In this document: one piece after another, positions 8,364 through 17,473 of the stretch
Numbering within the stretch: the stretch's first letter is position 1
Layout of the letters: each line of letters opens with the position of its first letter
Origin: CAYOOP01 sp964405685
Lineage (GTDB): Bacteria > Pseudomonadota > Alphaproteobacteria > Rickettsiales > SXRF01
Length of the DNA stretch: 64,000 nt
NCBI GenBank assembly: GCA_964405685.1
Contig: CAYOOP010000001.1
Span: forward strand, 124,001 to 188,000
Reading direction: 5' to 3'
The notes under the pieces: generated by a model
The model's input: the letters and a program-made list of their open reading frames with translations, nothing else
What the model was told of the DNA's origin: nothing
Database searches by the model: none
Position numbers and translations under genes: made by a program

Positions 8364-11300
8364 CGCGCATAGCCCCCAAGCGAGGATGCGTTATGCTTGC
8401 TGGCGTTTTCTTCTTCGAAACCATAGCGGCCGCGCAGCTGAATATCGAAATCATCGGCAAGGTTATGGGTTAAGCGGCCTTCCGCAATCGGCCCCTGGTC
8501 TCCCAGGCGATCAATTGCGTAACCAAGTTCCATTTCACCATTCGTCTGCACGTCGAAATCATGAGAGACAACGGCGGTCAGCGAATGCACTTCGCGCGAG
8601 CGCAGCGGTAGATATTTAAAGGTCGAGCCCGCAAAGCTATTGCGCTTCACACGGCCGCGGAGATATTCGCCGTTAAAGTTATACGAAAGCGCCACATACG
8701 GTTGCAAATCTTGCAGCGTATACAGCACATTCGCGCGCGCCGACACCGAATCCGCAATGTTTTCCTTCACATCAACGCTATAGCGGTTATACGCACCTTC
8801 CGCACGCACTGTGAAATCCGGATCCGGTTTCCACCAGTGGGAAGCCCCCACGCGGTCACGCACCGTATCAGCCACCACCGCTTCAGGCAGATCCCAATAC
8901 GGTTTATGGTATTCGCCGTAGACCTGCGTCGTGCCAAGCAGGTTAACAGACTGGTACGAAAGCGCACCGCCGCCTGTATCTTGGTTGCCAAAAACACTCG
9001 CGGCAACCACGCTGCTATCATCCACCATCTTCGCCATTTCGAGTTCGGCGCGGAATTTATTGCCGCTGAACTCGCGCGCCGCGCCCTGCGTGCGACGAAT
9101 CACGCCGGTTTTGATATGGTTGGTTTGGAGCTTGAGTGTTGCCTCCACATCATCGGTATATTGCACGCGGGCTTCCAGCGTTGAGAGGTTTTGCTTGGCG
9201 CTGCCCAGTTTGTACCATTCGTGGTCAAGCTTGAGATGTTCGGCATGGAACCGCTCGATATTGCGGCGCATGCGCGCAATGTCTTCGTTCTGAGGGTCGA
9301 GACGTTGTGCATCTTTTACCAGCTTCAGCGCGCGCTTAGGATTGGCGGCATAAAACTCAGCATTGGCCTGATACGCTTTATATTCCGGCGCGTCCGCATA
9401 ATCAGCACCGAGCGCGTTCAAGCGGTTAAGCGCCTGATCCACCTCGTTCGATTCCAACTCCGTGCGTGCATACAGCAGTTGCAACCGCAAATATCCCTGA
9501 CGGTTATCCGCGACCATGGGTGCTGCGGCATTGTCAGCAACGGCAGACACCGTTGCGCCATCAGAACGCAAGCTATAGCCAGGCGCAGCAGCAATCACGA
9601 TGCTGTCATAGCTCACCGTATAATACGAAAGCCAGGCCGGTTTCGGCGATGCACCGCCCGGCACAAAATGCGCCGGCAGCGGACGATTAAATTGCAATTT
9701 CAATTCATGGCCACCAGACATCGGCTGGATGGTAGTCAGCGCATCGGCAGGCACTTGCAACACACCGCTCACATCCATCGCAACGGGCGCAACCGCGCGA
9801 ACACCCGGCTTAATGCCACCACCATACGTCGCAGCAACCGCGCGCGCATCGCTATGACGTTTTTGCTCCAGCAATGCGGCAATGTAATCCGCAAGCAGGG
9901 TTTCATCCTGCGGGTTTTGTTTCATCAGACCTTCAAATCCGCGACGCGCAGGGTCGATCATCCCAAGCGCCATTTGCGAGGCGTAGATTTTTTCTTGCGT
10001 GCCGCGATCATCAAACTGCTGGCCTTCGCCTGCTTTGAGCGCCGCTTGATAATAGGCTTGCGCCTGTGTGTCATCTCCATCGCGGTGCGCGAGCGTTGCT
10101 TGATAATAGTTGATAGCCACCGCTTCACGCGCGCTATCCACCGCATCACGGCCCGCCGAATTCGTACGGCCCGCGGTCGCAAGTGCCGAAGAAGCCTCAA
10201 CGTAGCGCGCACGCTGTAAATTAAGTTCAGCAACGCTGATATGGGTGCGGCGTGTCGCATCTGGTGCCGAAGCGGCCGCATTCAGCAGACGTTCACCTTC
10301 GGCCGGATTACGGTTAGTAAATGCCACCGCTGCCTGGTTCACCATTGCATCGGCCGAGGTCGCCTGTACGCCACGCACTTGTTTATATCTATCCAATTGA
10401 TCGGCTTGCCCAAGCTGCTGCAAGGAGCTTGCATAGCGCTGAGAAAACGCCAACACATTCAACCAATCCGGATTCAATTCCGCCGCCGCAACAATCCCCT
10501 CGGCAGGTGCAGCACTGGCGATCACCTCAATCCAACCAGTACGGTTTTCACCTTTGGATTGTTTCGCTGCTGAAGTCAGCCATGCCATTTCCTGCTGGCC
10601 CACGCGCGCGCCGAGCACATACATGAGTTGTTCCGCATCCGAACTCTTCGGCCCATTTTTTACCGCCAGCTGCGCAAACAGTTTCACCGCATCTTGCTTA
10701 CGCCCAGCATTAAGCGCGTCAAACGCCGTTGCCCGCAGGAACGCATCGCTCATCCCAGGGCGGGTTGCAAGCGCAATGCGCTTATCGAGCGCCACCGACG
10801 GCGCAGGCATGGCCGCTTTTGCCGTTGCCGAATGCCCTATACGTTTACTAGAAGCCGCACGCGCTACAGGTTTAGCAGTTTCATCATCGCTTGAAGCCTT
10901 AGCCGTTTTAGCCGCTTTCGGCGCTTTGCCCGCCAGACGTTTGGCCGGTGCTGCCGTCAGACTATTATAAAGCTGCGACCATTTTTCTTTCGTATCATCG
11001 GCTGCCGTTTGCATGCCATGCTCAGCATACTCCATTGCCATCACCTTGTCGCCCGCATTAAGCAGCGCGTACACACGGTCCATTTTCTGCGCATCCGTCA
11101 GCTTGCCGGATTCGAATTGGTCTTTCACCAGCGTGCGCAGTTCGTCGCGCGCCGCATCATCCGTTTTAGCCACATTCGCAAGCGCGACAAAATACGATTC
11201 TTCGTATTCACCATCCACCGCAGAAGCGCGCAGCTCCTTAAACAACGGCAAGGCTTTTGCATACTCACCCTGGGCCGCGTAGGCTTCGGCAGAGATTTTC

Positions 11301-12172
11301 TTGAGGTCCGCAGGCATGGCCGCCGCATCTGCGGGTTTGACCACATCGATAAACGCAATCGCCTGTATCGGTGCACCGTTATAAAGTAACGCACTCGCAA
11401 GCACCACGTTATTGCTGCCATCCGGCTGAACCTTTGCCCAGGCGGTCGCATACGCAAGCGCATCATCCTGCCGTTTGGCAAGCGCCAACAAACGCACATA
11501 TTGCACCGCATGCGCGCTATCCATCGTTGCATTCGGAAGCGCGAGATAATCGGTAAACGCTTGCAGCGCCGCCGCATCATCCTTCGCAGCAACCGCAACA
11601 TCAGCGATCGAAAGCATCACCTCCGGTTTTTGTTTCCCCGTCACTTCATTTAATTTTTGCAACACGGAAAGCTGCTCCGCATAGAACTGCTTGCTATTTA
11701 AATAACCCGAAAGCGCCGTCAAACGCGCTTCATTCGGCTCCAATTCCGCAAGCTTCACCAGCGCCACTTTATACTCATCCTCACGCCCAAGTGCCAACAA
11801 CACTTGCGCGCGCGCATCAATCGCCGCCACATCGTCAGGCTTCGTTGCAAGATAGGTATCATACGTCTCAAGCGCCTTGTCGGGATTTTTCTCGGCCATA
11901 TAAGCATTGGCAAGCGTTTGCGTAGTCGCAAAACCAAGCGTACCCGCAGCTTTTTCGGATTCAAAGGCAACCGATGCCTCTGCACTACTCACAACAGCAG
12001 ACACCGGAGGTGTTACGAGAGGCGCTTCAGCAACGGGTGCGGGCATGGGCGGCGGGGGCGGCAGATCATTGCTCATCTGCGTGAGGTAATAGCCTGCACC
12101 TGCGCCGACGACAGCCAAAACAGTTGCTACTAAGAGTGCTTTTTTCGCAGGAATGCGCGGAATTTTGCTCAC
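8351..12172 (-). CDS. pelB: PelB, TPR periplasmic scaffold and outer-membrane porin
   Basis: 1273 residues from the GTG at 12172, which is preceded by GGGA; a TTG at 12184 would add four residues. A single N-terminal membrane anchor (KKALLVATVLAVVGAGAGYY) is followed by a proline-rich linker, then long runs of TPR helices over most of the protein. The TPR runs are broken by a Lys/Ala/Ser-rich linker at about 425-475. The C-terminal roughly 300 residues have alternating beta-barrel strands and end in aromatic Trp (YARWTW). In the characterised system PelB guides the polymer across the periplasm, binds PelA and exports Pel through its 16-stranded barrel. No pelC follows it here. Confidence 0.93.
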   Translation of the reverse strand: MSKIPRIPAKKALLVATVLAVVGAGAGYYLTQMSNDLPPPPPMPAPVAEAPLVTPPVSAVVSSAEASVAFESEKAAGTLGFATTQTLANAYMAEKNPDKALETYDTYLATKPDDVAAIDARAQVLLALGREDEYKVALVKLAELEPNEARLTALSGYLNSKQFYAEQLSVLQKLNEVTGKQKPEVMLSIADVAVAAKDDAAALQAFTDYLALPNATMDSAHAVQYVRLLALAKRQDDALAYATAWAKVQPDGSNNVVLASALLYNGAPIQAIAFIDVVKPADAAAMPADLKKISAEAYAAQGEYAKALPLFKELRASAVDGEYEESYFVALANVAKTDDAARDELRTLVKDQFESGKLTDAQKMDRVYALLNAGDKVMAMEYAEHGMQTAADDTKEKWSQLYNSLTAAPAKRLAGKAPKAAKTAKASSDDETAKPVARAASSKRIGHSATAKAAMPAPSVALDKRIALATRPGMSDAFLRATAFDALNAGRKQDAVKLFAQLAVKNGPKSSDAEQLMYVLGARVGQQEMAWLTSAAKQSKGENRTGWIEVIASAAPAEGIVAAAELNPDWLNVLAFSQRYASSLQQLGQADQLDRYKQVRGVQATSADAMVNQAAVAFTNRNPAEGERLLNAAASAPDATRRTHISVAELNLQRARYVEASSALATAGRTNSAGRDAVDSAREAVAINYYQATLAHRDGDDTQAQAYYQAALKAGEGQQFDDRGTQEKIYASQMALGMIDPARRGFEGLMKQNPQDETLLADYIAALLEQKRHSDARAVAATYGGGIKPGVRAVAPVAMDVSGVLQVPADALTTIQPMSGGHELKLQFNRPLPAHFVPGGASPKPAWLSYYTVSYDSIVIAAAPGYSLRSDGATVSAVADNAAAPMVADNRQGYLRLQLLYARTELESNEVDQALNRLNALGADYADAPEYKAYQANAEFYAANPKRALKLVKDAQRLDPQNEDIARMRRNIERFHAEHLKLDHEWYKLGSAKQNLSTLEARVQYTDDVEATLKLQTNHIKTGVIRRTQGAAREFSGNKFRAELEMAKMVDDSSVVAASVFGNQDTGGGALSYQSVNLLGTTQVYGEYHKPYWDLPEAVVADTVRDRVGASHWWKPDPDFTVRAEGAYNRYSVDVKENIADSVSARANVLYTLQDLQPYVALSYNFNGEYLRGRVKRNSFAGSTFKYLPLRSREVHSLTAVVSHDFDVQTNGEMELGYAIDRLGDQGPIAEGRLTHNLADDFDIQLRGRYGFEEENASKHNASSLGGYARWTW

Positions 12173-12219
12173 TGTAAGTCCCAATGCCCGTTTGATTTAT
12201 TATCTTGATTCTTTTGACG

Positions 12220-13062
12220 TCAACCGCCACCCGAACAGGCTTGCGAATCTACTTCTTCCGCTTCGAAAATCGACTGAAGCCTAGGGTCAGCCACCGAGGG
12301 AGAAAATCCATTCGCACGTTGGGTACAGAGGACGTGTTTGATAAGTGTTTTATCGTTTAAATCGGGATAATCAAGCGTAAAGATTCGCAAGTTGACGTTG
12401 TGTTGTTTTAGTGCATGCAGTTGCTTAACAAGCGGCAGATAAATCGAGTTATCCACAAGCGCGTCCGCATCACGTGCGCGATCCACCAAAATACTTTCGG
12501 CAAGCACAATATCAATATCGCTTGCAACCTGCGGCAGCACTTCGAAGGCGCGGTTGACCATAAGTAGATACGGCTTCGGTAAACGCTCACGCACCCTGTG
12601 GATAAGTTCCACAGCACGTGGATGCGTACCAGGCAATTGCATCGCCAGCGCGGTGTCAAACGTGTCAAGGTAAATGCCGTCAAAACCCTCCGCTTTCGCG
12701 CGCGCAATGAGATTGTCGGTGATAAACGCCTGCCACTTGGGATTGCGCATATCCACCACCCAGCTTCCCCATGCATTTTCGCGTATAAAAAACCCAGGCT
12801 CACGGGCAAAGAGCGAATAGTAATTCCGATATGGCGCAATTTCAGCTACCGCAATATAGGCGAGCACTTTCGCACCACCGTTTTTAATCGGCAACACATC
12901 CGGATGCTTGTCTAAATCAAGCATCACCACATCATAGCCGCGCCAAAGCTTCGGCTCTTCCGCCTGCGCAAAATACGCCACCCAGCGCTGCTCAGTCGGC
13001 AATTGCGCCTGAGCGCAACCCACAAGCATAAATAAAAGTGCAAGGCCAACACAACGCATCAT
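12220..13062 (-). CDS. pelA: PelA-like GH114 hydrolase lipoprotein, deacetylase domain absent
   Basis: 280 residues, against about 950 for P. aeruginosa PelA. The lipobox LVGC at about residues 13-16 predicts a lipoprotein. The body is a TM1410/GH114 (endo-alpha-1,4-polygalactosaminidase) barrel. AYIAVAEIAPYR, WVVDMRNPKW, a catalytic-Asp segment GFDGIYLDTFDTA, and a Glu in DIDIVLAESI are visible. Only the hydrolase module of PelA is present. The carbohydrate-esterase-4 deacetylase module and the intervening domains are missing, and no separate deacetylase gene lies in the window. It is the first gene of the operon and is followed by pelB after 47 bp. It may be called a Pel-associated GH114 rather than PelA proper. 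Confidence 0.85.
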   Translation of the reverse strand: MMRCVGLALLFMLVGCAQAQLPTEQRWVAYFAQAEEPKLWRGYDVVMLDLDKHPDVLPIKNGGAKVLAYIAVAEIAPYRNYYSLFAREPGFFIRENAWGSWVVDMRNPKWQAFITDNLIARAKAEGFDGIYLDTFDTALAMQLPGTHPRAVELIHRVRERLPKPYLLMVNRAFEVLPQVASDIDIVLAESILVDRARDADALVDNSIYLPLVKQLHALKQHNVNLRIFTLDYPDLNDKTLIKHVLCTQRANGFSPSVADPRLQSIFEAEEVDSQACSGGG

Positions 13063-13244
13063 TGATTTTCTTCAAAAAATCCAACCGTACGGCAACTATT
13101 CGAGAAAGGACTATCAAGGTCAATCGCGAAAACAAAAAACTTCCATTTCCGTGCGCGTTGTGGCATAATGAGGGAGATGAAGATCATCTTTACTCTCACG
13201 AGTTTCATATAAAAAGCAGCGCTAAAAACAGGACGTTACGTAAG

Positions 13245-13568
13245 GTGCCCCCCGTAAGCCAGTTGCTAGGCATCATCCGTGATGTGCTCTCGGACAACAA
13301 AGCTGAACACATCGAAACAATTGATCTTAAAGGAAAATCTGATTTCGCGGATGCCATGGTGGTTGCCAGCGGCACCTCCGCACGCCACGTCACTGCGCTT
13401 GCTGATCACCTGACAAAAACTCTCAAGAAAAACGGTTTTGAAAATGTCCCCACCGAAGGCATGGAAGCTGGCGAATGGGTGCTAGTCGATGCCGGCGACA
13501 TCATCGTCCACCTCTTCAAGCCTGATGCGCGCGAGCATTATAAGCTTGAGAAAATGTGGAGTGTGTGA
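13245..13568 (+). CDS. rsfS: Ribosomal silencing factor RsfS
   Basis: 107 residues from a GTG at 13245 with CAGGA about 11 bases upstream. Longer in-frame extensions to 13038 have no family resemblance and run into pelA. The core matches RsfS/Iojap: a helix, then IETIDLKGKSDFADAMVVASG, RHVTALADHL, and EWVLVDAGDIIVHLF near the C-terminus. RsfS binds ribosomal protein L14 and blocks subunit joining when nutrients are scarce. The gene is divergent from pelA and converges on the unknown gene at 13576 with a 7-bp gap. A -10-like CATAAT lies near 13163. Confidence 0.9.
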   Translation: MPPVSQLLGIIRDVLSDNKAEHIETIDLKGKSDFADAMVVASGTSARHVTALADHLTKTLKKNGFENVPTEGMEAGEWVLVDAGDIIVHLFKPDAREHYKLEKMWSV

Positions 13569-13575
13569 GCCTGCA

Positions 13576-14091
13576 TCACCCTCCGCGACTCCTCGGGGGA
13601 AGGTTTTCGGTGATCATTTGCGTTACGACATGCGCTATTTCAGAAGCTTGTTTATTATCAATAAATTCAAGTTGTTCTTTTGAACGAAAGTATGAGACTT
13701 TTGTTTCTGGTTCGTCCAATACTTGGATACCCAATTGCTGCGCAGCGATGCGCGTGGGCTGAGAAATTGAATTTATCGTTCTATTATTCGTCATTACAAT
13801 GTTGGGTATACACCCCTTTACTTGCCGAAGCCACTCACTCATCTGCGGGCAATTTTGAGACTGTTTATCATCCTCAACCCCCAACAGAGAGTCCGAAACA
13901 TTCATTATTACAGCCGTAGCATAATCGTTTCTCTGTTCTGTCATTTTCTGCATTAGTATGTTTAGTTCTTGTATATTTGTGCAAGGAACAATTTCCGCAC
14001 TATATCCCTGTTTTTCAAGGGTGGATTTAACATGGTCCACACGGCAACCACCTTGGATAATCAGAATTTTTTTGTTATTCGTTTCGGACAT
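13576..14091 (-). CDS. Unknown protein with receiver-like alternating strand/helix pattern
   Basis: 171 residues, AT-rich compared with its neighbours. Short hydrophobic strands alternate with helices: KILIIQGG, ATAVIMNVSD, PNIVMTN, IQVLDEP. This pattern and length resemble a response-regulator receiver or another flavodoxin-like fold. The conserved paired acidic residues, the switch Thr and the Lys of true receivers are not recognisable, so it may be a pseudo-receiver or an unrelated Rossmann-like protein. There is no signal peptide and there are no membrane helices. It lies downstream of mlaC on the same strand, separated by a hairpin-rich gap. No function is assigned. Confidence 0.65.
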   Translation of the reverse strand: MSETNNKKILIIQGGCRVDHVKSTLEKQGYSAEIVPCTNIQELNILMQKMTEQRNDYATAVIMNVSDSLLGVEDDKQSQNCPQMSEWLRQVKGCIPNIVMTNNRTINSISQPTRIAAQQLGIQVLDEPETKVSYFRSKEQLEFIDNKQASEIAHVVTQMITENLPPRSRGG

Positions 14092-14151
14092 ATGATGCTC
14101 TCTGAATTAGTGGGGTAGAGTGTAATCAATGTGTTGACTAATATCAACTTT

Positions 14152-14236
14152 CGAGGAGTGCTGTAAATAGAAATTCGCTAGGCCGCAAACGAAAACAGCA
14201 TTCCTCGAGAACCGCAGCGAAGCGCAGAAGAATGCT
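14152..14236. repeat. Nested inverted repeats between mlaC and the unknown gene
   Basis: CGAGGAGTGCTGT (14152-14164) pairs with ACAGCATTCCTCG (14195-14207) with one mismatch. AGCATTC (14197-14203) can alternatively pair with GAATGCT (14230-14236). The two hairpins are mutually exclusive. They lie just after mlaC in the direction of its transcription, so a transcript-end or processing signal is possible. No U-run follows, so it is not a standard intrinsic terminator. Confidence 0.5.
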
Positions 14237-14260
14237 ATTTGCAGCAAGACTTAGTAGAAT

Positions 14261-14887
14261 TTACGACGCGTCAGCGTTGCCGGTTTTTTGAATCGCCGCA
14301 GTTTTGCGTGCGAGCTCGTCGGAAAGATAATCCAAGCCCTTGCTGCTAATCACCGAGGTGAACTCGGAGCGCTGCGTGGTGATCATGCTGACACCTTCGA
14401 TGTTCAGATCGAAGATTTTAAACCCACCGCCAGATTTGCGCACATGATAGTCCAGGTTCACCGGTTTTTCCGTGCCGACTTTCATGGAGACGGTATATTC
14501 ATTGTCGCTATCTTCGCGTGCACCAGCAATGGTGAAACCACCACCGGTGTACTCATTAAACCGCGCAGTGTAGTGCGAAATCAAGAAGCGGCGATACTCT
14601 TTTAAATAGCGCGATTTTTGCGCGTCGGTCGCTTGTTTCCAAAAACGCCCCGTCACAAACTTGCCCACCCAATCAATGTCCACATGTGAATTGAACAAGC
14701 CTTCAAGCTTGGCATTTTTCTGCGCTTGCGATTTTTTGGATTGAACGGTCGAGAGCACCTGATCGGCGAGCGATTGAATATACGCTTTCGCCTGATCTTC
14801 CCCTCCAGCGTGCGCGGGTGCAATTGCTACAAAACCAAGCACCATTGCTAAAGCAAGCGTGCAGCCGAAAGAAAAAAGACGTTTCAC
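14261..14887 (-). CDS. mlaC: MlaC-type periplasmic phospholipid-binding protein
   Basis: 208 residues from a GTG at 14887 with GTGGGA upstream, which places a clean signal peptide (KRLFSFGCTLALAMVLGF, cleavage near APAHA) at the start. An in-frame GTG at 14923 would add 12 residues. The body matches the MlaC/Ttg2D family: a helical N-terminal half with VDIDWVGKFVTGRFWK, YRRFLISHYTARFNEY, and VNLDYHVRKSGGGFKIFDL near residue 155. MlaC shuttles phospholipids between the outer-membrane MlaA complex and the inner-membrane MlaFEDB transporter. It lies directly downstream of mlaA, but mlaFEDB are not in the window. Confidence 0.9.
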   Translation of the reverse strand: MKRLFSFGCTLALAMVLGFVAIAPAHAGGEDQAKAYIQSLADQVLSTVQSKKSQAQKNAKLEGLFNSHVDIDWVGKFVTGRFWKQATDAQKSRYLKEYRRFLISHYTARFNEYTGGGFTIAGAREDSDNEYTVSMKVGTEKPVNLDYHVRKSGGGFKIFDLNIEGVSMITTQRSEFTSVISSKGLDYLSDELARKTAAIQKTGNADAS

Positions 14888-14947
14888 GTGAGTTCCCACT
14901 ATCCCATTGTTAAGCGCCGACACTTGAGAGTGTCAGTCGCACCTATT

Positions 14948-15730
14948 TTACTGCTTTGCCTTCTTAGGCGCAACGGGTTTTGCAGCAGGAGTTTTTGGAC
15001 CAAACGCCTCTCTCACTTCTTTCGCACGGCGTTGGAGATACGCACTACGGAAGGTCGCATACGGATCCACCGAGTTGTTATAGAGATCATCCAACATCTG
15101 CATATGGTTCGAACGGAAGTCGATCGCGTTCGCGCCCATTTGAGCATAGCTATATGCATCTTCTTCAGCCCAAGTGATCGGGTTGATGAGCAGGTCCACA
15201 CCTTTACCAGTCGTATCACGCAGCGTGCCAGGTCCAATGATCGGCAACACCAGATACGCGCCCGAAGGCATGCCATAACGCGCCATCGTCTGACCGAAAT
15301 CCGCATTGCGCGCGGTCAAACCAGCGCTCGCAGCCACATCGTTAATACCGCCAAGACCAACGGTCGTGTTGATCACAAAGCGCCAGAAGGTCGCAAAGCT
15401 GTTTTTCACGTCACCTTGCAACACGGAGTTTGCAAGATTCACCGGAGCATCCAAGTTGTCTAAGAAATGGGTCACGGCAGTACGGCCGACATCCGGAACA
15501 ATCGTTTTATACACCCAAGAGATCGGGCGAAGAATCACTTGATCGAGCGTTTTATTACCTTGGAAGAACACGCGGTTCATCGGCTCGAGCGGATCTTCAT
15601 CGACCGCAGCCTCGTCCGTATACTTTGCATGAGGGGTGCCCGGCGTGTTGGTATAGTCGGCACAAGCAGAAAGCGAGAACGCAGCTGCAAGGGCGAGGAA
15701 GAGAGGGCGAACCGAACGTGTATCCAACAT
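14948..15730 (-). CDS. mlaA: MlaA/VacJ outer-membrane lipoprotein
   Basis: 260 residues from the ATG at 15730, which has GGAG nine bases upstream; the ATG at 15772 lacks such a site. The lipobox is LSAC after a hydrophobic signal. The VacJ signature is complete: EDPLEPMNRVFFQGNKTLDQ (about 46-65), DNLDAPVNLANSVLQGD, FWRFVINTTVGLGGINDVA and GSGAYLVLPIIGPGTLRD-like GAYLVLPIIGPGTLRDT. MlaA removes misplaced phospholipids from the outer leaflet and passes them to MlaC, whose gene follows. The C-terminal tail is Lys/Ala/Pro-rich. Confidence 0.93.
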   Translation of the reverse strand: MLDTRSVRPLFLALAAAFSLSACADYTNTPGTPHAKYTDEAAVDEDPLEPMNRVFFQGNKTLDQVILRPISWVYKTIVPDVGRTAVTHFLDNLDAPVNLANSVLQGDVKNSFATFWRFVINTTVGLGGINDVAASAGLTARNADFGQTMARYGMPSGAYLVLPIIGPGTLRDTTGKGVDLLINPITWAEEDAYSYAQMGANAIDFRSNHMQMLDDLYNNSVDPYATFRSAYLQRRAKEVREAFGPKTPAAKPVAPKKAKQ

Positions 15731-15929
15731 AAAGAACTGCTCCAAATCGGGTTTAGTAGGCGGCCTAAGCATCGGATTATAAGATTGATTTCTTAAGACA
15801 CCATGAAAAGAGAATGAACAAAGTGGAAATATAGTTCGACAATCAGGTTGAAAGATAGATCTTTTCGCATATGGTCGACGAAATCAATCTATTTGTTGCG
15901 TCCTTGCAACACGGTACACCACAAGTCCT

Positions 15930-16778
15930 ATGATTCCTCTGTCTTTCGAATTTTTTCCTCCCAAAACCGCCGAACTGGAAGCGAAGCTGTGGCACGCCTT
16001 CGAACAGCTCGCCCCCTTCGCGCCGCAATTTGTTTCGGTTACCTATGGTGCCGGCGGCACTACCCGCGAACGCACCCATGCCATCGTCGGCCGTATCGCC
16101 AAAGACACCAACATCCCCCCGGCCGCCCATCTCACCTGCGTTGACGCCACCCGCACGGAGGTGGATGAGGTCATCGCCAGCTATAAGACCATCGGCGTCA
16201 ACCACATCGTCGCCCTCCGCGGGGACCCGCCGCAAGGCCAAACCCGCTACACTCCCCACCCGGAAGGCTACCCCTACGCGCTCGATCTCGTTAAAGGCAT
16301 AACCGCTAAAGGTGGGTTTGAAATGAGCGTCGCCGCCTACCCCGAAAAACACCCAGAATCTATTTCGTTCGAACAAGACATCGCCATTTTAAAAGCCAAA
16401 GTCGATGCCGGGGCTACCCGCGCCATCACCCAATATTTCTTCGATGTGACGCACTACGAACGCTTCGTCGAACGCGCCCACAAAGCGGGCGTCAACGTCC
16501 CCATCGTCCCCGGCATCCTGCCCATCAACCACTTCACCCAGACGATTAAATTCAGCGAGCGCTGCGGTGCCACCGTGCCCGCAGCCGTTCACCAACGCTT
16601 CGCCGGCATCCTTGAGAACACCCCCGAACACGAACGTGTTGCCTTAGAGCTTGCAACCGATTTAAGCCGCGCGCTCATAAAGGCCGGTGCCCCTGCCCTC
16701 CACTTCTATACCTTAAATCGCGCGGAACTTACCAAAAGCGTGCTGGAGCAGCTTGACTTTCCAAAGCTGAGCCGATAA
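15930..16778 (+). CDS. metF: Methylenetetrahydrofolate reductase
   Basis: 282 residues, the normal bacterial MetF length. It starts IPLSFEFFPPKTAELE, the conserved N-terminus containing the catalytic Glu. It continues with SVTYGAGGTTRERT, AHLTCVDATRTEVDE, GVNHIVALRGDPP and DAGATRAITQYFFD, then VPIVPGILPI. The FAD enzyme reduces 5,10-methylene-THF to 5-methyl-THF for methionine synthesis, in the cytoplasm. The ribosome-binding site is weak. It is followed by a small palindrome (ATAACG-6-CGTTAT, 16795-16812) and then tRNA-Ile. Confidence 0.96.
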   Translation: MIPLSFEFFPPKTAELEAKLWHAFEQLAPFAPQFVSVTYGAGGTTRERTHAIVGRIAKDTNIPPAAHLTCVDATRTEVDEVIASYKTIGVNHIVALRGDPPQGQTRYTPHPEGYPYALDLVKGITAKGGFEMSVAAYPEKHPESISFEQDIAILKAKVDAGATRAITQYFFDVTHYERFVERAHKAGVNVPIVPGILPINHFTQTIKFSERCGATVPAAVHQRFAGILENTPEHERVALELATDLSRALIKAGAPALHFYTLNRAELTKSVLEQLDFPKLSR

Positions 16779-16813
16779 AAGCGCCCCCTCAATATAACGT
16801 TCGACCGTTATAA

Positions 16814-16890
<77 letters not shown>

Positions 16891-16979
16891 CGCGTCGCCC
16901 TTACGGGCTATGCGTGGCGCAGCCACCATCAGACCGTGTAGCTGAAGCGAAGCATAAGCGTAGACGGGCTGGAGCACAC

Positions 16980-17138
16980 ATGTGGTACGTCTACATCCTC
17001 AAAAGCATTGAACATCCAGATCAAGAATACACTGGCGCGTCAGAAGATTTGAAACAACGCTTGACGGATCATAATGCTGGTAAATCGATTCTATCGGTTC
17101 CTGCCAGGCAGGACGCTGGCAAACCTAACTTGACATGA
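16980..17138 (+). pseudogene. Truncated GIY-YIG endonuclease-like gene
   Basis: Starting at the ATG at 16980, the first 37 or so residues match the small GIY-YIG (URI/YhbQ-type) family: MWYVYILKSIEHPDQEYTGA, then DLKQRLTDHNAGKS. In intact relatives the sequence continues HTxKxxPW and runs to about 90 residues. Here, after GKSI, the reading frame enters unrelated sequence with a perfect palindrome (CCTGCCAGGCAGG, 17100-17112) and stops. The conserved Arg, Glu and C-terminal half are missing, so it is a decayed fragment. It lies between tRNA-Ile and the promoter of the next gene. Confidence 0.75.
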
Positions 17139-17174
17139 GGTATGCTCACAGTTATTTAAGTTAGGACTCCTAAC
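17124..17174 (+). promoter_or_regulatory. Promoter with overlapping operator-like repeats
   Basis: TTGACA (17130-17135), a 17-bp spacer and TATTTA (17153-17158) form a strong sigma-70-type promoter. Three copies of the half-site CCTAAC/GTTAGG surround it: 17124-17129, 17160-17165 (inverted) and 17169-17174. The last two form the palindrome GTTAGGACTCCTAAC over the expected start point. The arrangement suggests repression, most simply by the MarR-family protein encoded at 17526. That assignment is inference. Confidence 0.7.
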
Positions 17175-17208
17175 AATTAAGTTGGGAATTGCAACTAAGG
17201 AGTAAATT

Positions 17209-17457
17209 ATGTCTTCTAAAGCCATATTTTATCATGCTGGCTGCCCAGTATGCGTTTCTGCTGAACAACAAGTGCTCGATATGGTCGATCGCAGCAAAGT
17301 GCAACTCGAGGTGGTGCATTTCGCTAATGCCAAGGATCGCATCGCCGAAGCCGAAAAAGCAGGGGTTAAATCCGTTCCCGCTTTGGTGATTGACGGCAAT
17401 GTGTTGCACATCAATTATGGCGCAAGCATGGCAGATGTTAAAAAAGCCGTTGCATAA
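17209..17457 (+). CDS. Thioredoxin/glutaredoxin-like small redox protein
   Basis: 82 residues, with ribosome-binding site AAGGAG at 17197-17202. The active-site motif CPVC lies at residues 12-15 after the first strand (KAIFYHAG), and the cis-Pro segment SVPALVIDGNVLHI comes near residue 56. This is a minimal thioredoxin fold acting as a cytoplasmic thiol-disulfide carrier or glutaredoxin-like protein; the partner is unknown. It is the first gene after the operator-bearing promoter. An intrinsic terminator follows it, so most transcripts may end before the MarR gene. Confidence 0.85.
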   Translation: MSSKAIFYHAGCPVCVSAEQQVLDMVDRSKVQLEVVHFANAKDRIAEAEKAGVKSVPALVIDGNVLHINYGASMADVKKAVA

Positions 17458-17473
17458 TCTACTATAGAATTGC

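Noticed and set aside
9191..10219. 342-codon rightward frame opposite pelB
   Set aside because: Arg/His-rich translation typical of the antisense of a TPR gene; pelB on the other strand is a clear match.
13038..13244. N-terminal extension of rsfS
   Set aside because: It overlaps pelA and has no RsfS similarity; the GTG at 13245 gives the normal length.
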